NCBI GenBank assembly: GCA_963930645.1 | Contig: OZ005662.1 | Location: 77,705,841-77,769,840 of the forward strand | DNA from: Salticus scenicus | Lineage: Eukaryota > Arthropoda > Arachnida > Araneae > Salticidae | DNA length: 64,000 bases | Reading direction: 5' to 3' | Shown: piece by piece, positions 47,191-60,011 of the stretch | Layout of the letters: every line of letters begins with the position of its first letter | Numbering within the stretch: the stretch's first letter is position 1 | The notes under the pieces: generated by a model | What the model was told of the DNA's origin: nothing | The model's database searches: none | The model's input: the letters and a program-made list of their open reading frames with translations, nothing else | Position numbers and translations under genes: made by a program

Positions 47191-47979
47191 TTGCTGGGCT
47201 AGTTTTACGAAGTCTTCTGTGGTTTTCTTCCAAATTTGTGTGAATTGCAATGTTTTCGTTGAACACCTAATTTAAAGATGTGATTTTATTCATAGAAAAC
47301 ACTCTTATATGAAGCATCCTAAAATCAATAAGCAGAGTTTTTGCGAAGTAAATATAGTTTTCTCCTGTGTTTTTTTTTTTTTTTTTTTTAATTTAAGCTT
47401 GATTAAATACATTTAATATCTTGTATTGGAAAACTCCAATTTCAGAAAAAATAATTACAGCAATTCATCAATAAAAATAATAAAAACAAAAATTTGGTGT
47501 CCCAGACCCCCTTAAAACAAACTTTCAAAATTGCTAGATCATATTATTTTATTTATTTATTTTAACCAATGTACATGTAAACAAAACTGAAACACTGGAG
47601 CAACACTAGAGTTTTTATTATTATTATTATTTTTTTTTTTCATTGAATGTATATATATCTTGTTTGTAATGCCAAGTAATTCCAATTTTTTAATAGAATA
47701 TCTATCAACGAGAATAATGCAGAATAAATACAAGATATTAAATATATTTAATCAAGCTTAAATTATTATTAAAAAAAAAAAAAAAAAAAAAAAAAGACAC
47801 AGGAGAAAACTATATTTATTTCGCAAAAACTCTGCTTATTGATTTTAGGATGCTTCATATAAGAGTGTTTTCTATGAATAAAATCACATCTTTAAATTAG
47901 GTGTTCAAAGAAAACATTGCAATTCACACAAATTTTGAAGAAAACCACAGAAAACTTCGTAAAACTAGCCCAGCAACTA

Positions 47980-48056
47980 TGACCTGGTATTGAACCTGGT
48001 GCCTCACAACTACCAGCTTCATAAGCAGAACTTCTCGGCCACTGATGGCGCCACAA
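47980..48056 (-). repeat. SINE-like tRNA-related sequence, right arm
   Basis: Mirror of 47113-47190: B box at 47996-47986 and A box at 48041-48030. Confidence 0.5.
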
Positions 48057-48072
48057 TTGAAAAAACAAATAA

Positions 48073-48116
<44 letters not shown>

Positions 48117-48118
48117 TA

Positions 48119-50112
48119 GTCCAGTCAAAATAGGAAAAATAGAAGAAAAAAATCGTGTAGTTTTGAAATTTTGCATACTCATAGCCGAAGGGGTCCTGAA
48201 CAACATACTAAAAGTCCCCGCCCGTGGGAGGTGAGCGGGGGGCAGGGGGGGCAATTAAGGGGGGCAATTTTCAGTTTTTATTAAATATCTTAAAAACTAT
48301 CGCATTTAGAGACAAAGTGTCAATTACAAAATTAATCTACGTAAAATTTCCTACAAAAATGTATATTACATTTTGTTTGTACGATCATTAGTTTAGAAGA
48401 TATAGGGAGATGAAATAACACATTTTCTTGAAAAATTCTTTTTTGCAATAGTAAAATCAACTAAAGTGTGCAATTAAAAGGGTTCTTGTCAAATATTTTC
48501 TAATGCAAAAAACAAATATATACATAGGGAATATGCAAGGATAATACAGCATGTTTTGTAAGTTTTAAATAATTTTAAGGCTAGTAGGCGTAAGTGGCGG
48601 TTTGAGTAAAAATCTGGATAAGTCCAGACAAAATAGGAAAAATAGAAAAAAAAAATCGTGTAGTTTTGAAGTTTTGCACACTCATAGCCGAGAGGGTCCT
48701 GAACAACATACTAAAAGTCCCCGCCCGTGGGGGGTGAGCGGGGGCAGGGGGGCATTTAAGGGGGGCAATTTTCAGTTTTTATTACATATCTTAAAAACTA
48801 TCGTATTTAGAGAAAAAAATGTCAATTACAAAATTAATCTACGTAAAATTTCCTACAAAAATGTATATTACATTTTGTTTGTACGATCATTAGTTTAGAA
48901 GATATAGGGAGATGAAATAACACATTTTCTTGAAAAATTCTTTTTTGCAATAGTAAAATCAACTAAAGTGTGCAATTAAAAGGGTTCTTGTCAAATATTT
49001 TCTAATGTAAAAAACAAATATATACATAGGGAATATGCAAGGATAATACAGCATGTTTTGTAAGTTTTAAATAATTTTAAGGCTAGTAGGCGTAAGTGGC
49101 GGTTTGAGTAAAAATCTGGATAAGTCCAGACAAAATAGGAAAAATAGAAAAAAAAAATCGTGTAGTTTTGAAGTTTTGCACACTCATAGCCGAGAGGGTC
49201 CTGAACAACATACTAAAAGTCCCCGCCCGTGGGGGGTGAGCGGGGGCAGGGGGGCATTTAAGGGGGGCAATTTTCAGTTTTTATTACATATCTTAAAAAC
49301 TATCGCATTTAGAGAAAAAATGTCAATTACAAAATTAATCTACGCAAAATCTCCTACAAAAATGTGCAGTACATTTTGTTTTTACGATCATTAGTTTAGA
49401 AGATATAGGGAGATGAAATAACACATTTTCTTGAAAAATTCTTTTTTGCAATAGTAAAATCAACTAAAGTGTGCAATTAAAAGGGTTCTTGTCAAATATT
49501 TTCTAATGTAAAAAACAAATATATACATAGGGAATATGCAAGGATAATACAGCATGTTTTGTAAGTTTTAAATAATTTTAAGGCTAGTAGGCGCAAGTGG
49601 CGATTTGAGTAAAAATCTAGATAACGAAGACCCAAAACCGATCAACATTAAAAAAAAAATTAAAAAAAAAAATCGTGTAGCTTAGAATTTGAGCACAGTT
49701 ATAAAGTTAAGTGCTCTGAATAACATACTAAAAGTCCCTAACCATAGGGGGGGCATTTAAAGGGGGCACATTTCAGTTTTTATTAAGTACATTTAGAGAA
49801 AAAAAAAATCTCAATTGCAAAATTAATCTACGTGAAATTTCCTAAAAAAATTGTATATTCTATTTTGTTTGTATGATCAATAGTTTAGAAGATATAGGGG
49901 AACGAAATAACACATTTTCTTGAAAAATTCTTTTTTTTTTTTTTTTTTTTCAATAGTAAAATCAACTAAATTGTGGAATTAAAAGGGTTCTGATAAAATA
50001 TTTTCTAATGTACAAAACAAATATATGCATAGGGAATATGTAAGGATAATACAGCATGTTTTGTACGTAATTTTAAGGTTAGTAGGCGCAAGTGGTGTTT
50101 TGGTAAAAATCC
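48119..50112 (+). repeat. four tandem 502-bp units
   Basis: Units start at 48119, 48621, 49123 and about 49625. The first three are nearly identical ('agtccag.caaaatagg', 'ccgagagggtcctgaacaac', G-rich 'ggggtgagcggggg', 'aggctagtaggcg'). The fourth is a diverged type with 'acgaagacccaaaaccgatc'. Frames of 96-98 aa recur only because the units repeat. Confidence 0.95.
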
Positions 50113-50165
50113 AGATAACGAAGACCCAAAACTGATCAACATTAAAAAAAATCTTATATCTTTGA

Positions 50166-51373
50166 GACTTTTTTTCTCTAAATGCGATAGTTTTCAAGAT
50201 ACTTAATAAAAACTGAAATGTGCCCCCTTTAAATGCCCCCCCCATGGTTAGGGACTTTTAGTATGTTATTCAGGGCACTTAACTTTATAACTGTGCTCAA
50301 TTTCTAAGCTACACGATTTTTTTTTTAATGTTGATCGGTTTTGGGTCTTCGTTATCTAGATTTTTACTCAAACCGCTACTTGCGCCTACTAGCCTTAAAA
50401 TTATTTAAAACTTACAAAACATGCTGTATTATCCTTGCATATTCCCTATGTATATATTTGTTTTTTACATTAGAAAATAGTTGACAAGAACCCTTTTAAT
50501 TGCACACTTTAGTTGATTTTACTATTGCAAAAAAAGAATTTTTCAAGAAAATGTGTTATTTCATCTCCCTATATCTTCTAAACTAATGATTGTACAAACA
50601 AAATGTAATATACATTTTTGTAGGAAATTTTGCGTAGATTAATTTTGTAATTGACATTTTTTTCTCTAAATACGATAGTTTTTAAGATATGTAATAAGAA
50701 CTGAAAATTGCCCCCCCCCCTTAAATGCCCCTTGCCCCCCCCCCCGCTCACCTCCCACGGGCGGGGACTTTTAGTATGTTGTTCAGGGCCCTCTCGGCTA
50801 TGAGTGTGCAAAACTTCAAAACTACACGATTTTTTTTTCTATTTTTCCTATTTTGACTGGACTTATCCAGATTTTTACTCAAACCGCCACTTGCGCCTAC
50901 TAGCCTCAAAATTATTTAAAACTTACAAAACATGCTGTATTATCCTTGCATATTCCCTATGTATATATTTGTTTTTTGCATTAGAAAATATTTGACAAGA
51001 ACCCTTTTAATTGCACACTTTAGTTGATTTTACTATTGCAAAAAAGAATTTTTCAAGAAAATGTGTTATTTCATCTCCCTATATCTTCTAAACTAATGAT
51101 CGTACAAACAAAATGTAATATACATTTTTGTAGGAAATTTTACGTAGATTAATTTTGCAATTGACATCTTTTCTCTAAATGCGATAGTTTTTAAGATATT
51201 TAATAAAAACTGAAAATTGCCCCCCTTAAATGCCCCCCCTGCCCCCCGCTCACCTCCCACGGGCGGGGACTTTTAGTATGTTGTTCAGGACCCTCTCGGC
51301 TATGAGTATGTAAAATTTCAAAACTACACGATTTTTTTCCTCTATTCGTCAAATTTTGGCCTTCGTTGCCTGG
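50166..51373 (-). repeat. inverted 502-bp units, right of palindrome centre
   Basis: A partial unit of the diverged type (50166-50355) and two full units (about 50356-50864 and 50865-51373) in reverse orientation. Confidence 0.92.
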
Positions 51374-51401
51374 ACCATGATAGTTTTATTTATTATGCAG
51401 A

Positions 51402-51442
<41 letters not shown>

Positions 51443-51463
51443 AATGCATAGGTTTCTTTCTTT

Positions 51464-51495
<32 letters not shown>

Positions 51496-51618
51496 TGATC
51501 TACAACGAAATGAGCAATAACAATGTATTTTAATGAAATTTGAATATATTTTTTACCTTTTTTAAAGCTAGGAAAAAAATAAAAAAATAAAGAGGGGGGA
51601 GTGAGAGAAAAAAAAAGC

Positions 51619-51679
<61 letters not shown>

Positions 51680-52797
51680 AGAATTTAAAATGTAACAGCT
51701 TTTTTTTTTCTTTTCTTTTTTTTTTTTTTTTTTTTTCAAAAAACATGAGATTCATTTTATTTTATTTTTATTTTTTACAGGATTATTTTTAAATTTATTG
51801 TAATACCAAATATAGTCTTAAAATATTGAATGAATGCCTCTTCTATATATGCCCAAATAAAATGTAATATAGAAGTGAAACTTAATATATAGTGTATATA
51901 TATATATGTAAAAATCAGAATATGGTACATCTCTAAAATTTTAAAACAATAAAGTTTTTAATTAATTTTCACTAATTAAATATAAAACAGCTTTCTTAAA
52001 CAGTCATAGCATAATAATGAAATTTCAATACACAGATTTAAATTACAATTTTTATTCATTTGAAATATTAATTAGCAAATTGTGGATTGTTCTTATGTAA
52101 ATAATAACAGTAAGTTTTTTTTATTATTTCCTGTCATGCCGAAAATACAATCCTGATTTTTAAAGAATGTCTGTGCATACTACATGTATGCTTTAAAGAA
52201 TTAACATTTGTATTGATTTATCTTATACTTTACTTTATTTTTTTTTATTATTATATTTTACCAGAAATCTAAAAATTATTGTTAAGGTAAGGTACAGATG
52301 CAAAATTTAGAAATTTATCATAATAAAATTTATAAAATTTGCATACATTATAAAAATTCAATTGTATGTATGTACATTTAGTAATATTATAATTGAAAAA
52401 AAAAAAAAAAAAAAAAAAAAAATATTTAAAACATGGCATTTTCGTATTAACCGCATGCCAGCAGTTATTCAGCACTATGATAAACCTGTTATTGTTACAA
52501 ACTTATATGATAAAAAATTACATAAATAGTGTTAAACGATAAAAAAGTATGATAAACTTGTGCAGATTATACTTCACTTCGTAAAATGACATGCAGTGAA
52601 TACGTAAGTACCGATCGTTTTTAGTACAGTACATGAAAAACATTTACAATAACATAGATAAGCGAGTTATTAGGTAGGTAATTTCAAAAAACTTATTGAG
52701 ATCGAAAAATAAAACAGTACTTACCCTTAATTTTTTAAGCATCATCTGTTTTCAGTTATTTTCAAATTATTTAGTTATCTTTAGTTAATTCAAATTA

Positions 52798-52949
52798 AAA
52801 TCAATATTTAAAAAAATTATTATTATAATCAGAAATCCTGGCGTCAAATTGAAGATAATTACTTTCTGTATATAAAGGTGAAAAAAGTTTGTAAATTGAA
52901 CCATTAGTTCATAAGATATAAAAAAAAATTTTATTTATCAAAAATTTTT

Positions 52950-52992
<43 letters not shown>

Positions 52993-53171
52993 CTTTTGCT
53001 CAATTTTATCATCAAAAAAGCTATAATTTCAGAAAAAATAATTACATCAATTCATCAATAAATAATAAAAACAAAAATTTAGTGTCCCGGACCCCCTTAA
53101 AGGTTATAAGCATCTTTTATAATTATTAAAAGAAACATTGTGGTTAATAATGTTAAGACGAATTTAACTTT

Positions 53172-53204
<33 letters not shown>

Positions 53205-54130
53205 GGGGGGGGGGATAGAGGTAGGGTGTTTTGTAGATATTTATTTATGAGATATATTAAAATCAGAATTATATTTTTAAGGGAAAATATCTGTCAATAG
53301 TACATAATTTTTTCTTCTTACTCAAAAAAGGAGTTAAAAACGACTTATCAAAGTGGAGTGGAGTCACTCATTTAACATAATGATTCAGTTCAAATAAGGA
53401 GCGCTTATTGTTTATCAAAAAGGAGTGAACATGAATTATCAAAAAGGAGTGAAAATAATTACTCCGCAAGATAGATGAAATTCACTCCTATAGGAAAAGT
53501 GCATTTTCATTACTGGAAAGGGGTGAAAATTAACTCAGTCTGAGCTAAAATCACTGAATTTTTTTAAGAGAGTAAAATTGTCAACTTTCTTTAGATATTT
53601 AGTGTTATACTTCTCTAGAATGAAAATCGTCTGAATTCGTCAGGGAAGATAATTTTAATAAATAATTATTATTGAGTGAATTTGTATAGGAAAATATAGA
53701 AGAAAATCATGTGGTGGCCATAACGTACTAGTTTTAAAATTCGCTTATACAAAGTAGCATTTTCTTCTGCTTTTGTAATATATAGTAATGTATTGGTAAT
53801 ATACGGTTTTTCTCTATTCTTTTCTTTGTCTGACTTGTTTTCTATCCACAACAAGAGAAGGGGTGGAATTAACTTTCACCGAAAAATAACTAAAAAAGTT
53901 TTATGTAAACTTTCATAATTTATTCAATTATCCATAATTATTATAAAAAAAAGGTAATTTGTAAAGGAATACACATGTTCTAGTCGATGAATGAGATTTA
54001 TTCAGTTTAACTTCTCGAAATATTTCAACAAAATTGTCCATCCATTGAATGTTCTCGGAACAGTCCTATAGAACACACTCTAAGAACAAAGTGTACCAGG
54101 AACATACTTTGTATGATTTATTCCTAGCTA
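52798..54130. other. no gene; duplicated core fragment near 53025-53097
   Basis: 53025-53097 ('attcatcaataaataataaa', 'cccggacccccttaaa') copies the inner-palindrome core. 53300-53560 has several 'aaaaaggagtgaa' motifs. 53690-53720 carries the complement of the 5471-type end ('tttcttctatattttccta'). Confidence 0.5.
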
Positions 54131-54290
54131 CACTGTCAAAAAAAAAGTCCTGTTTGCTGCAGTTTGCTGCCAGAAATTTTCTGTAATTCAGAAAAATACG
54201 TTCTATCAACGTAATTTTTTCGTTGATAGAACGTATTTTTCTGAATTACAGAAAATTTCTGGCAGCAAACAGGACTGTTTCTTGACAGTG
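54131..54290. mobile_element. CACTGT hairpin MITE, copy E, TA-flanked
   Basis: cactgtcaaaaa to cttgacagtg with TA at 54129-54130 and 54291-54292. The hairpin includes 'aatacgttctatcaacg' and complement. A short duplication 'ttgctgcagtttgctgc' marks the left arm. It is the best evidence that the family uses a TA target. Confidence 0.92.
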
Positions 54291-54866
54291 TAGTGTATTT
54301 AGCCTTAATTGACTCTACTGCCAGGGCGTTTAGGGTATACAAACATTTAGACCATGTGCTCATGTGCTCATGTCTCTTTTTGTATATAAGACTTTGTATA
54401 TACTTGAAAACTGGATATCATATCAGTGTCTTCTCAACGCCCGAACCATCATTTTCATAACGGTTTGCCTTTTGGCGAATTGAATGACGACTATAGAACT
54501 GGGATGTAAAACTTACTGTTCTGCAAAAACTAAAAGTGAGACATACGTGCTATGATGTTGTAGCATATGCTGGATATTAACGTATTATCAATGATTTATA
54601 TGTCATTTTCGTCGTAAGTAAGTGTTATATCGAGTATTGCTTTATTCCACTTGAAAGTTTATGGTACGATTTATCTAAAAACATCAGCGGTTTTAATACT
54701 ACAACTTATCTTCAACCTGAGACTGTTATGAAATCGGAGCATTGGTAGGAATAGATGATATGTGCGTATATTTTACACCTCTTTTGCGCTGCAAATTTCC
54801 GCGCAGATTAGTTTATGTCCCTTAACAGCTTATGAGACAAATCTATCTAAAAACATTAGTGTATAG
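54291..54866. other. no gene seen
   Basis: Less AT-rich than average. Nothing was recognised. Confidence 0.45.
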
Positions 54867-55272
54867 CTGAGGACCTTTTTTATGATGCTCCAAACGTCCT
54901 CAGTGGAAGAGATACCTGGGGACTGAACTCAACCTCATTTCACTAAGCCGCCTATTAAGGGTCTTTGAAGTCACTTAAGTACCAGTTGCCCGTAGGATCG
55001 ACGATAATGATGAATTGGAGCTTTGAGTACCGCTTTGACGATTGACTTGTTCTCAGTTTCTGTCCTCTCTTTAGGCCGACCGTTTTCTTCCTGACGCCGT
55101 GTTCGACCATGGTTCACCCATTCCTGTCAATATCATCTAATAGTGGTACCGCTCCTATCCAATTGTCAATAAATTCACAGATTAGACCAACCGGCTTCTT
55201 TGAGCCCAACTACATATCCCACTCAAATGCTGATATCTACACATGTTGTTTGCGTACCTGTATGCGAGGCAT
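54867..55272 (-). pseudogene. Tc1-like transposase, deleted and decayed
   Basis: Minus strand from an ATG at 55272: MPRIQVRKQH, several stops, then in one frame LDRSGTTIR, QEWVNHGRTRRQ and GRPKERTE, the second HTH and the GRP(K/R) hook typical of Tc1 proteins. After about 130 bases without similarity, the same frame reads SPGISSTEDVWSIIKK, corresponding to the block around the catalytic glutamate. The middle of the catalytic domain is deleted. The terminal inverted repeats were not found. Confidence 0.8.
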
Positions 55273-55849
55273 AGTTACTGTCTTTCTGAGTATACGGAAT
55301 AAAATTATCAAAGAATTTATGACCTGGAATCAAAATTTCTTATTTTTAATCTTCTGCCAATTGCGCAGTTAAGATGCGCTGCTGCGTCGCATGCTCATTC
55401 GATGGCAGGCAAACTTTAAAATTTAGCATTTTCCATCGAAACCTGTATGCATGTCAATTTGTGTGCAGTTTGCATTCCCCCTTCTTGGTGCGTATTTTTT
55501 TTTTTTTTTTTTTTTAATTTTTTTTATAGATTATATTTCAAGAAATCATGAGCTCATTAATTATATAAATAACAATTTTCATTTTTTTTTTTTTTTTTTT
55601 TTTTGTGAAATTGTCATATCTTATAAATATCATAAACACGATTAACTAGATTTTCTGCAATGGAAGAACTGAGTGGATGAACAGGTAAATATATACATAA
55701 ATCAAAGTCACAATGAAAATTAGAAAAAAAAAATAGTCTAATTTTGTTTTTTAAATAATAGGTATAAAATTCTAAAAAAAAAAACAAAAATTAATTTAGC
55801 ACAACATGACTTATTTAAATCGATTCTGCCATGCAATAACTGTGTTTCA
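55273..55849. other. no gene seen
   Basis: AT-rich with two long poly-T tracts. Confidence 0.5.
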
Positions 55850-56060
55850 TTCCCTTGTTACCATACTCATTTCTTAAAATTTCTTTAGTATAGCTTTAGC
55901 TTCACGGCTTTTAATATATTGTTGTCATTTTGCCTATGAATTAAAATGGTTATCGAAATTGCGCAAGTAAAGATCTTGGCCATAAAGGTCTGAACTACTT
56001 CGGGGACAAATTTCAAATCTCGCTAACGGGTTTTGTACTGAAGCTGTTCTATTTTCTTAA
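55850..56060. repeat. empty-site paralogue of the 12.5-kb segment
   Basis: 'aattaaaatggttatcg', 'gatcttggccataaagg' and 'caaatttcaaatctcgc' align with 12585-12890 but without the 170-bp hAT MITE. Confidence 0.65.
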
Positions 56061-58127
56061 CACTACTTTTCCCAATTTTATTTTAATTATTTTTAAAATT
56101 GTTTGCGCACGTTCACTTTTCTTTCGACATAAAAAGAAATATACATAATTATTTATTTATTTATTTATTTATTTTTAGCATATTTTTTCTTCTTTTTTAT
56201 AATTTTAAAGTTAAAATAGAATTTTTATTTAATATCTTTTGAACCAATTATCCGTTTGAACTAAAAATTTCGGTGTTACAGCTAGATTGTTTCCTGATAA
56301 ATAAGTGTGCCAACTTTTAATAAAATCTAATAATTCAGACTAAAATTCCGAACAATGGCAAACTTTCATCTTTATATATTACGACAAACATTCAGCTTTA
56401 TATATTTGGATAAAAACGAAAATGTTTATAAGTTCATTGAAGGTGATAGATTAAAATTTCAATGGCGCAAAAACAGCCGATTGAAAGAAATTGTGCGGCC
56501 TCAAATAACCACGTGTAGAACTACAAATAATCATGCATATAACAAACTGCAATTCAAATTTGGCGCATATTCCTATTTCTTTTCCATTCTTTTTTGTTTA
56601 CGTTACAGAGTGTTAAAATTTAAAGCTTTATGTAAAAGTTTATGTCTGATCAAAAATAAATTAAACATTTGGGGAAAAAAATGATTTACACAAACGAATT
56701 GATTAACAATGATTTTTTTAGAGATGGACAATGTCATATAATGAATATGCTGTTGTCAGATTTAATTTTATCTTGCTTGAACGGATCCCCAGAATTTTAT
56801 TGACTGACTAATCTATCTGTAAGGGTAGAAAATTACAGCAATCTAATCGCCAGAGGCGAATGAAATTTTAGACTGTACATAATGTACAAAAAGAAAAAAA
56901 AAATCAATTTACTTTTGTTCCTTTGTCATTTTAATTGTTTTTCAAATCTAAAATATTATGAAGAAAACGTGATTCTAAATTCTTTTTTTTTATTTTCAAT
57001 TCCGATATGCGATTTTAATAATAATAATAATAATAAAAAGAAATCAATGTAAAAGTGGTGATATAGCTATTAAGGATAATTGTAACATTTAACCTCTTAC
57101 TTTACACTTATAGTTTTCTTTCCTTTTCTTTTCTTTTTTTTTTTTTTTTTTTTTTGATTATAATGTATTATAAACATTCAGACAACCTTCGCTTTTACAC
57201 GTAAGCATTTTTTAAGTAAACTTTGTATAACGAGAGGAGTATTCCCCAGAAAAATATTCAGCTAATTTTACTTCTGAATTCAGACAAACAGGCCAGTAAA
57301 TACAGTAAAGATTATTATATATTGATTATTCAATATTAAATAATTGGTCTTACACGAACACCAACACTCTACTACCATCAATTTTATTTTGCTGACTAGT
57401 AAGATAAAGTTTCTTGCTGGTAAAATTTCCAGTAACGCCCCCCCCCCCCCACACACACATAATGCTCTAGATTTTGCTTCTCTGTTATATTTGCGCTAGC
57501 GGTTAACGCTATCAAACTGTAACGCTATCAAACTGTAAGTTTAACGCTATCAAACTGTACTATGTGAGTTGTATTTTAGTTTTATCTTTTTTAACTTTCT
57601 GTCAAATTACTACTCTGTACCCGATAAACTATAAAAGTTTATCTTTGTTCCGGCATGAAATTTAAAAGTATAAAATTAAATTACATATAAGCCATTAAAA
57701 GTTCTTAAAAATTAATCAATTTTCTAAAATAAAATATCCAAAATTCTCGGCTATTATTTTCTTTGTGACCTTTTAAAAGCATTTCAATAGCTAAAACGTG
57801 CTGAAGAGACGTGAATTAATCTTCTATTTTCTTCACTCAGCAGGTGATAAAATTTTCTTTCATCCTGATTATATAAATTAAAGAGACCTGTACTAAAATA
57901 AAGTCATTTATTTCCTCGATATTTCCGCAGTGTTTTCGGATATCTTTTGAATTTATGATAGCGTTTAAACAGAAGTCACAGGTTGAATTTTACATGTTTT
58001 AATTGATAACCCCTTACCTGCCGAGGTAAATTTATGACATTCGCTTCTCAGAGTCACCGTTCTTTCTCAACTCTGAAATAGTAAATTTTTCAAAAACACT
58101 GACAAGATCACATTCAAGGTTATTTTA
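56061..58127. other. AT-rich; short tandem and diverged copy, no gene
   Basis: 57503-57559 has three ~19-bp 'taacgctatcaaactgta' units. 57765-57990 is a diverged copy of the unit at 41370-41580 ('ttcactcagca', 'cgataaaatt', 'ctaaaataaa'). The 109-codon frame at 56355-56684 has no recognised domain. Confidence 0.55.
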
Positions 58128-58600
58128 CACCGAGGAAAAAAAATGTACCGCCTAGCCTTCATTTAGAATGAATAAGTGGTCAATTTCTAAATCCTTAAAC
58201 TAGAAATATAGATTTCCGAGCTATGCGCATAAGGCACGCAGATAAACTGAATAAACGAAATGATTGAGAATTTCTAGGCTACACATTCCTCGATGGTGAA
58301 ACAATATTCTGAATATTTTGAATATTCCGAATCTTTTGTACTGCGAGAAATTCTAGCTTGGATTTCTAGAATTGGGAAATAAACCAAGATAATAGTTGCT
58401 GAAACCCGACTACTGTATTCGCATTTATTTGCAGGGATTTTAAAATAACTTTGCCCTCGAGAATATAGTAAAGAATTCTTATAGGGGTTTCTGGAACACG
58501 CTTTCAGAGGGGACTAGAATTTATTAGGGTGACATGGAACTATTTTTTCTAAAGCCACAATTTAGATTCTAGATGTCAGTTACATAATTTTTCCTCAGTG
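58128..58600 (+). mobile_element. CACTGAG MITE family, copy i
   Basis: caccgagg to cctcagtg, TA on both sides (58126-58127 and 58601-58602). All family blocks are present. Confidence 0.9.
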
Positions 58601-58976
58601 TACCAAACCTAAGTGTAGTTTGAAGTTAAAATTTCAGAATTGCTGGAACCACACCGATTACAGATTTAACTTAATAGTCTAGGAAAATAAATACTAAAGT
58701 ATTGATAGACAGAATTATTTACAATAATAATTATTTAATAATACGAAATTAATGCATCTCTGTTATTACCATTATTATCATTATTATTTTCAATATTGTA
58801 CTTTTTTTTTACATTTTGTCGTACTTAATTATTTGTCAAAGTTCCTTAAAAATATTTCCTTAAATTCACGTTTTCACATTCAGAAAAATCACAATCTTTT
58901 AATTTGCATTTGTTTTCAGAAATGTACTTATTTATTTTTAAATTTCTTATATTTCATTTAAAAATTATAATATGTA
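58601..58976. other. no gene seen
   Basis: AT-rich. Nothing was identified. Confidence 0.5.
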
Positions 58977-59357
58977 GGGTAGGTGCTCCAGTGATTGGCA
59001 TGCTCCAGTAATTGACATCTATCCCGAAATAATTAATAAATAAGAAAAACAGTAAAATCATATATTTTACATATAAGGATTTTAACATTTTATCTCGAAC
59101 ACTTGAACATAGGTTGCCAATTACTAATAAAAGGAAAAACTGACAGTGTCAATTATTGGAACATTGAGTGGGTGTCAAATAAAAATTCATAAAAAAAATA
59201 ATTGTTAACAAATGTATATATTTTAACATATATGTGGTTCTGAATGTTTTTCATGCCATATGTATTAACATAATATTTCTAAAAATAATTTATGATGACT
59301 AGAACATTAAAAACATCAGAGATTGTCTAAAAGTGTCAATCACTGGTGCACTTACCC
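58977..59357. mobile_element. 381-bp TIR MITE, TA-flanked
   Basis: Left gggtaggtgctccagtgatt and right complement of gggtaagtgcaccagtgatt, TA on both sides. The interior repeats 'agtaattgaca'/'gtgtcaattatt' in both orientations. Probably of Tc1-mariner type. Confidence 0.8.
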
Positions 59358-59502
59358 TATGTAGTTTTCACATATTACAACTTTAAAACGAAATATAATA
59401 AAAAGACAAAATCAGTTTTTGAAAAACAATACAAACCAAATTTAATGGTTGTGAATTTTCTGAATGTAAGAGCAGTGTTTGAAAAAGGAAATGGATTAAA
59501 TA

Positions 59503-60010
59503 CACTGACAAAAAAGTTTTGCGACTGACATCTCGAATTTAAATTGTGTCTCTAGTAAAGATAGTTCCATGTCATCCTTATAAATTCTAGTTTCTTTTGC
59601 TAGCGAGTTCTAAAACTCCTATAAAAATTCTAGATAGTTTTCTTATATTATTGTGGTCAAACGTATTTAAAAATCTCTGCATGTAAATGCGAAATCAAGA
59701 GGCGAATTTTAGCAATTATAGTCTTGTTTTATGATTCAATTCTGGGAAATCAAGCGAGAATTTCTCGGAATACAAATTGTTCATAATATTCATAATACTG
59801 TTTCCCCATATAGAAAAGTATAGACTAGAAATTCTCGATCATTTCGTCCACTCAAACGTCATATGAAACGTAAACAAATAACCTGCAGGTTTTTTTATTT
59901 ACGTTTTATGCATAGCTTATTTGTTTACGTTTTATGCATAACACGTAACTCTATATTTCTAGTTCCGGATATTAGAAAATGAGTACATTTTCGTTATAGA
60001 TTGAAGTGGT
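59503..60010 (-). mobile_element. CACTGAG MITE family, copy j (distal end lost)
   Basis: Begins cactgaca. Diverged blocks run to 'gattgaagtggt' and stop where copy k begins. It contains a local duplication of 'tttacgttttatgcata'. Confidence 0.8.
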
Positions 60011-60011
60011 A

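Larger units (their letters stand above)
47053..48118. mobile_element. ~1.06-kb fold-back inserted in the left arm
   Basis: The arms 47053-47430 and 47735-48118 mirror each other: (ATT)n, 'ttcaattgtggcgccatcag', the tRNA-like boxes and 'aagcagagtttttgcgaa'. The corresponding point of the right outer arm (about 51374: 'actatcat' then 'ggtccagg') is uninterrupted. The core 47435-47512 is repeated outside the palindrome near 53025-53097. Confidence 0.85.
45741..52797. repeat. ~7-kb interrupted palindrome
   Basis: The outer arms 45741-47052 and 51374-52797 are inverted copies; anchors are 'gatgcttaaaaaattaaggg', 'taagcgagtt' and 'tgttattgttacaaactt' with complements. Inside lie 502-bp units in direct orientation on the left (48119-50112) and inverted on the right (50166-51373), meeting near 50155. 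The left side alone holds a second palindrome (47053-48118). Arms differ by many small indels, so it is not very recent. Several short frames inside are not genes. Confidence 0.9.

Noticed and set aside
48602..49394. 98- and 96-aa proteins that look conserved between two loci
   Set aside because: They are the same frame in adjacent near-identical 502-bp tandem units. Similarity reflects duplication and not selection, and the frame breaks in the diverged unit.
56355..56684. 109-aa frame as a small gene
   Set aside because: No recognisable domain, AT-biased composition, no supporting repeat or homologue in the window. Left as unassigned.
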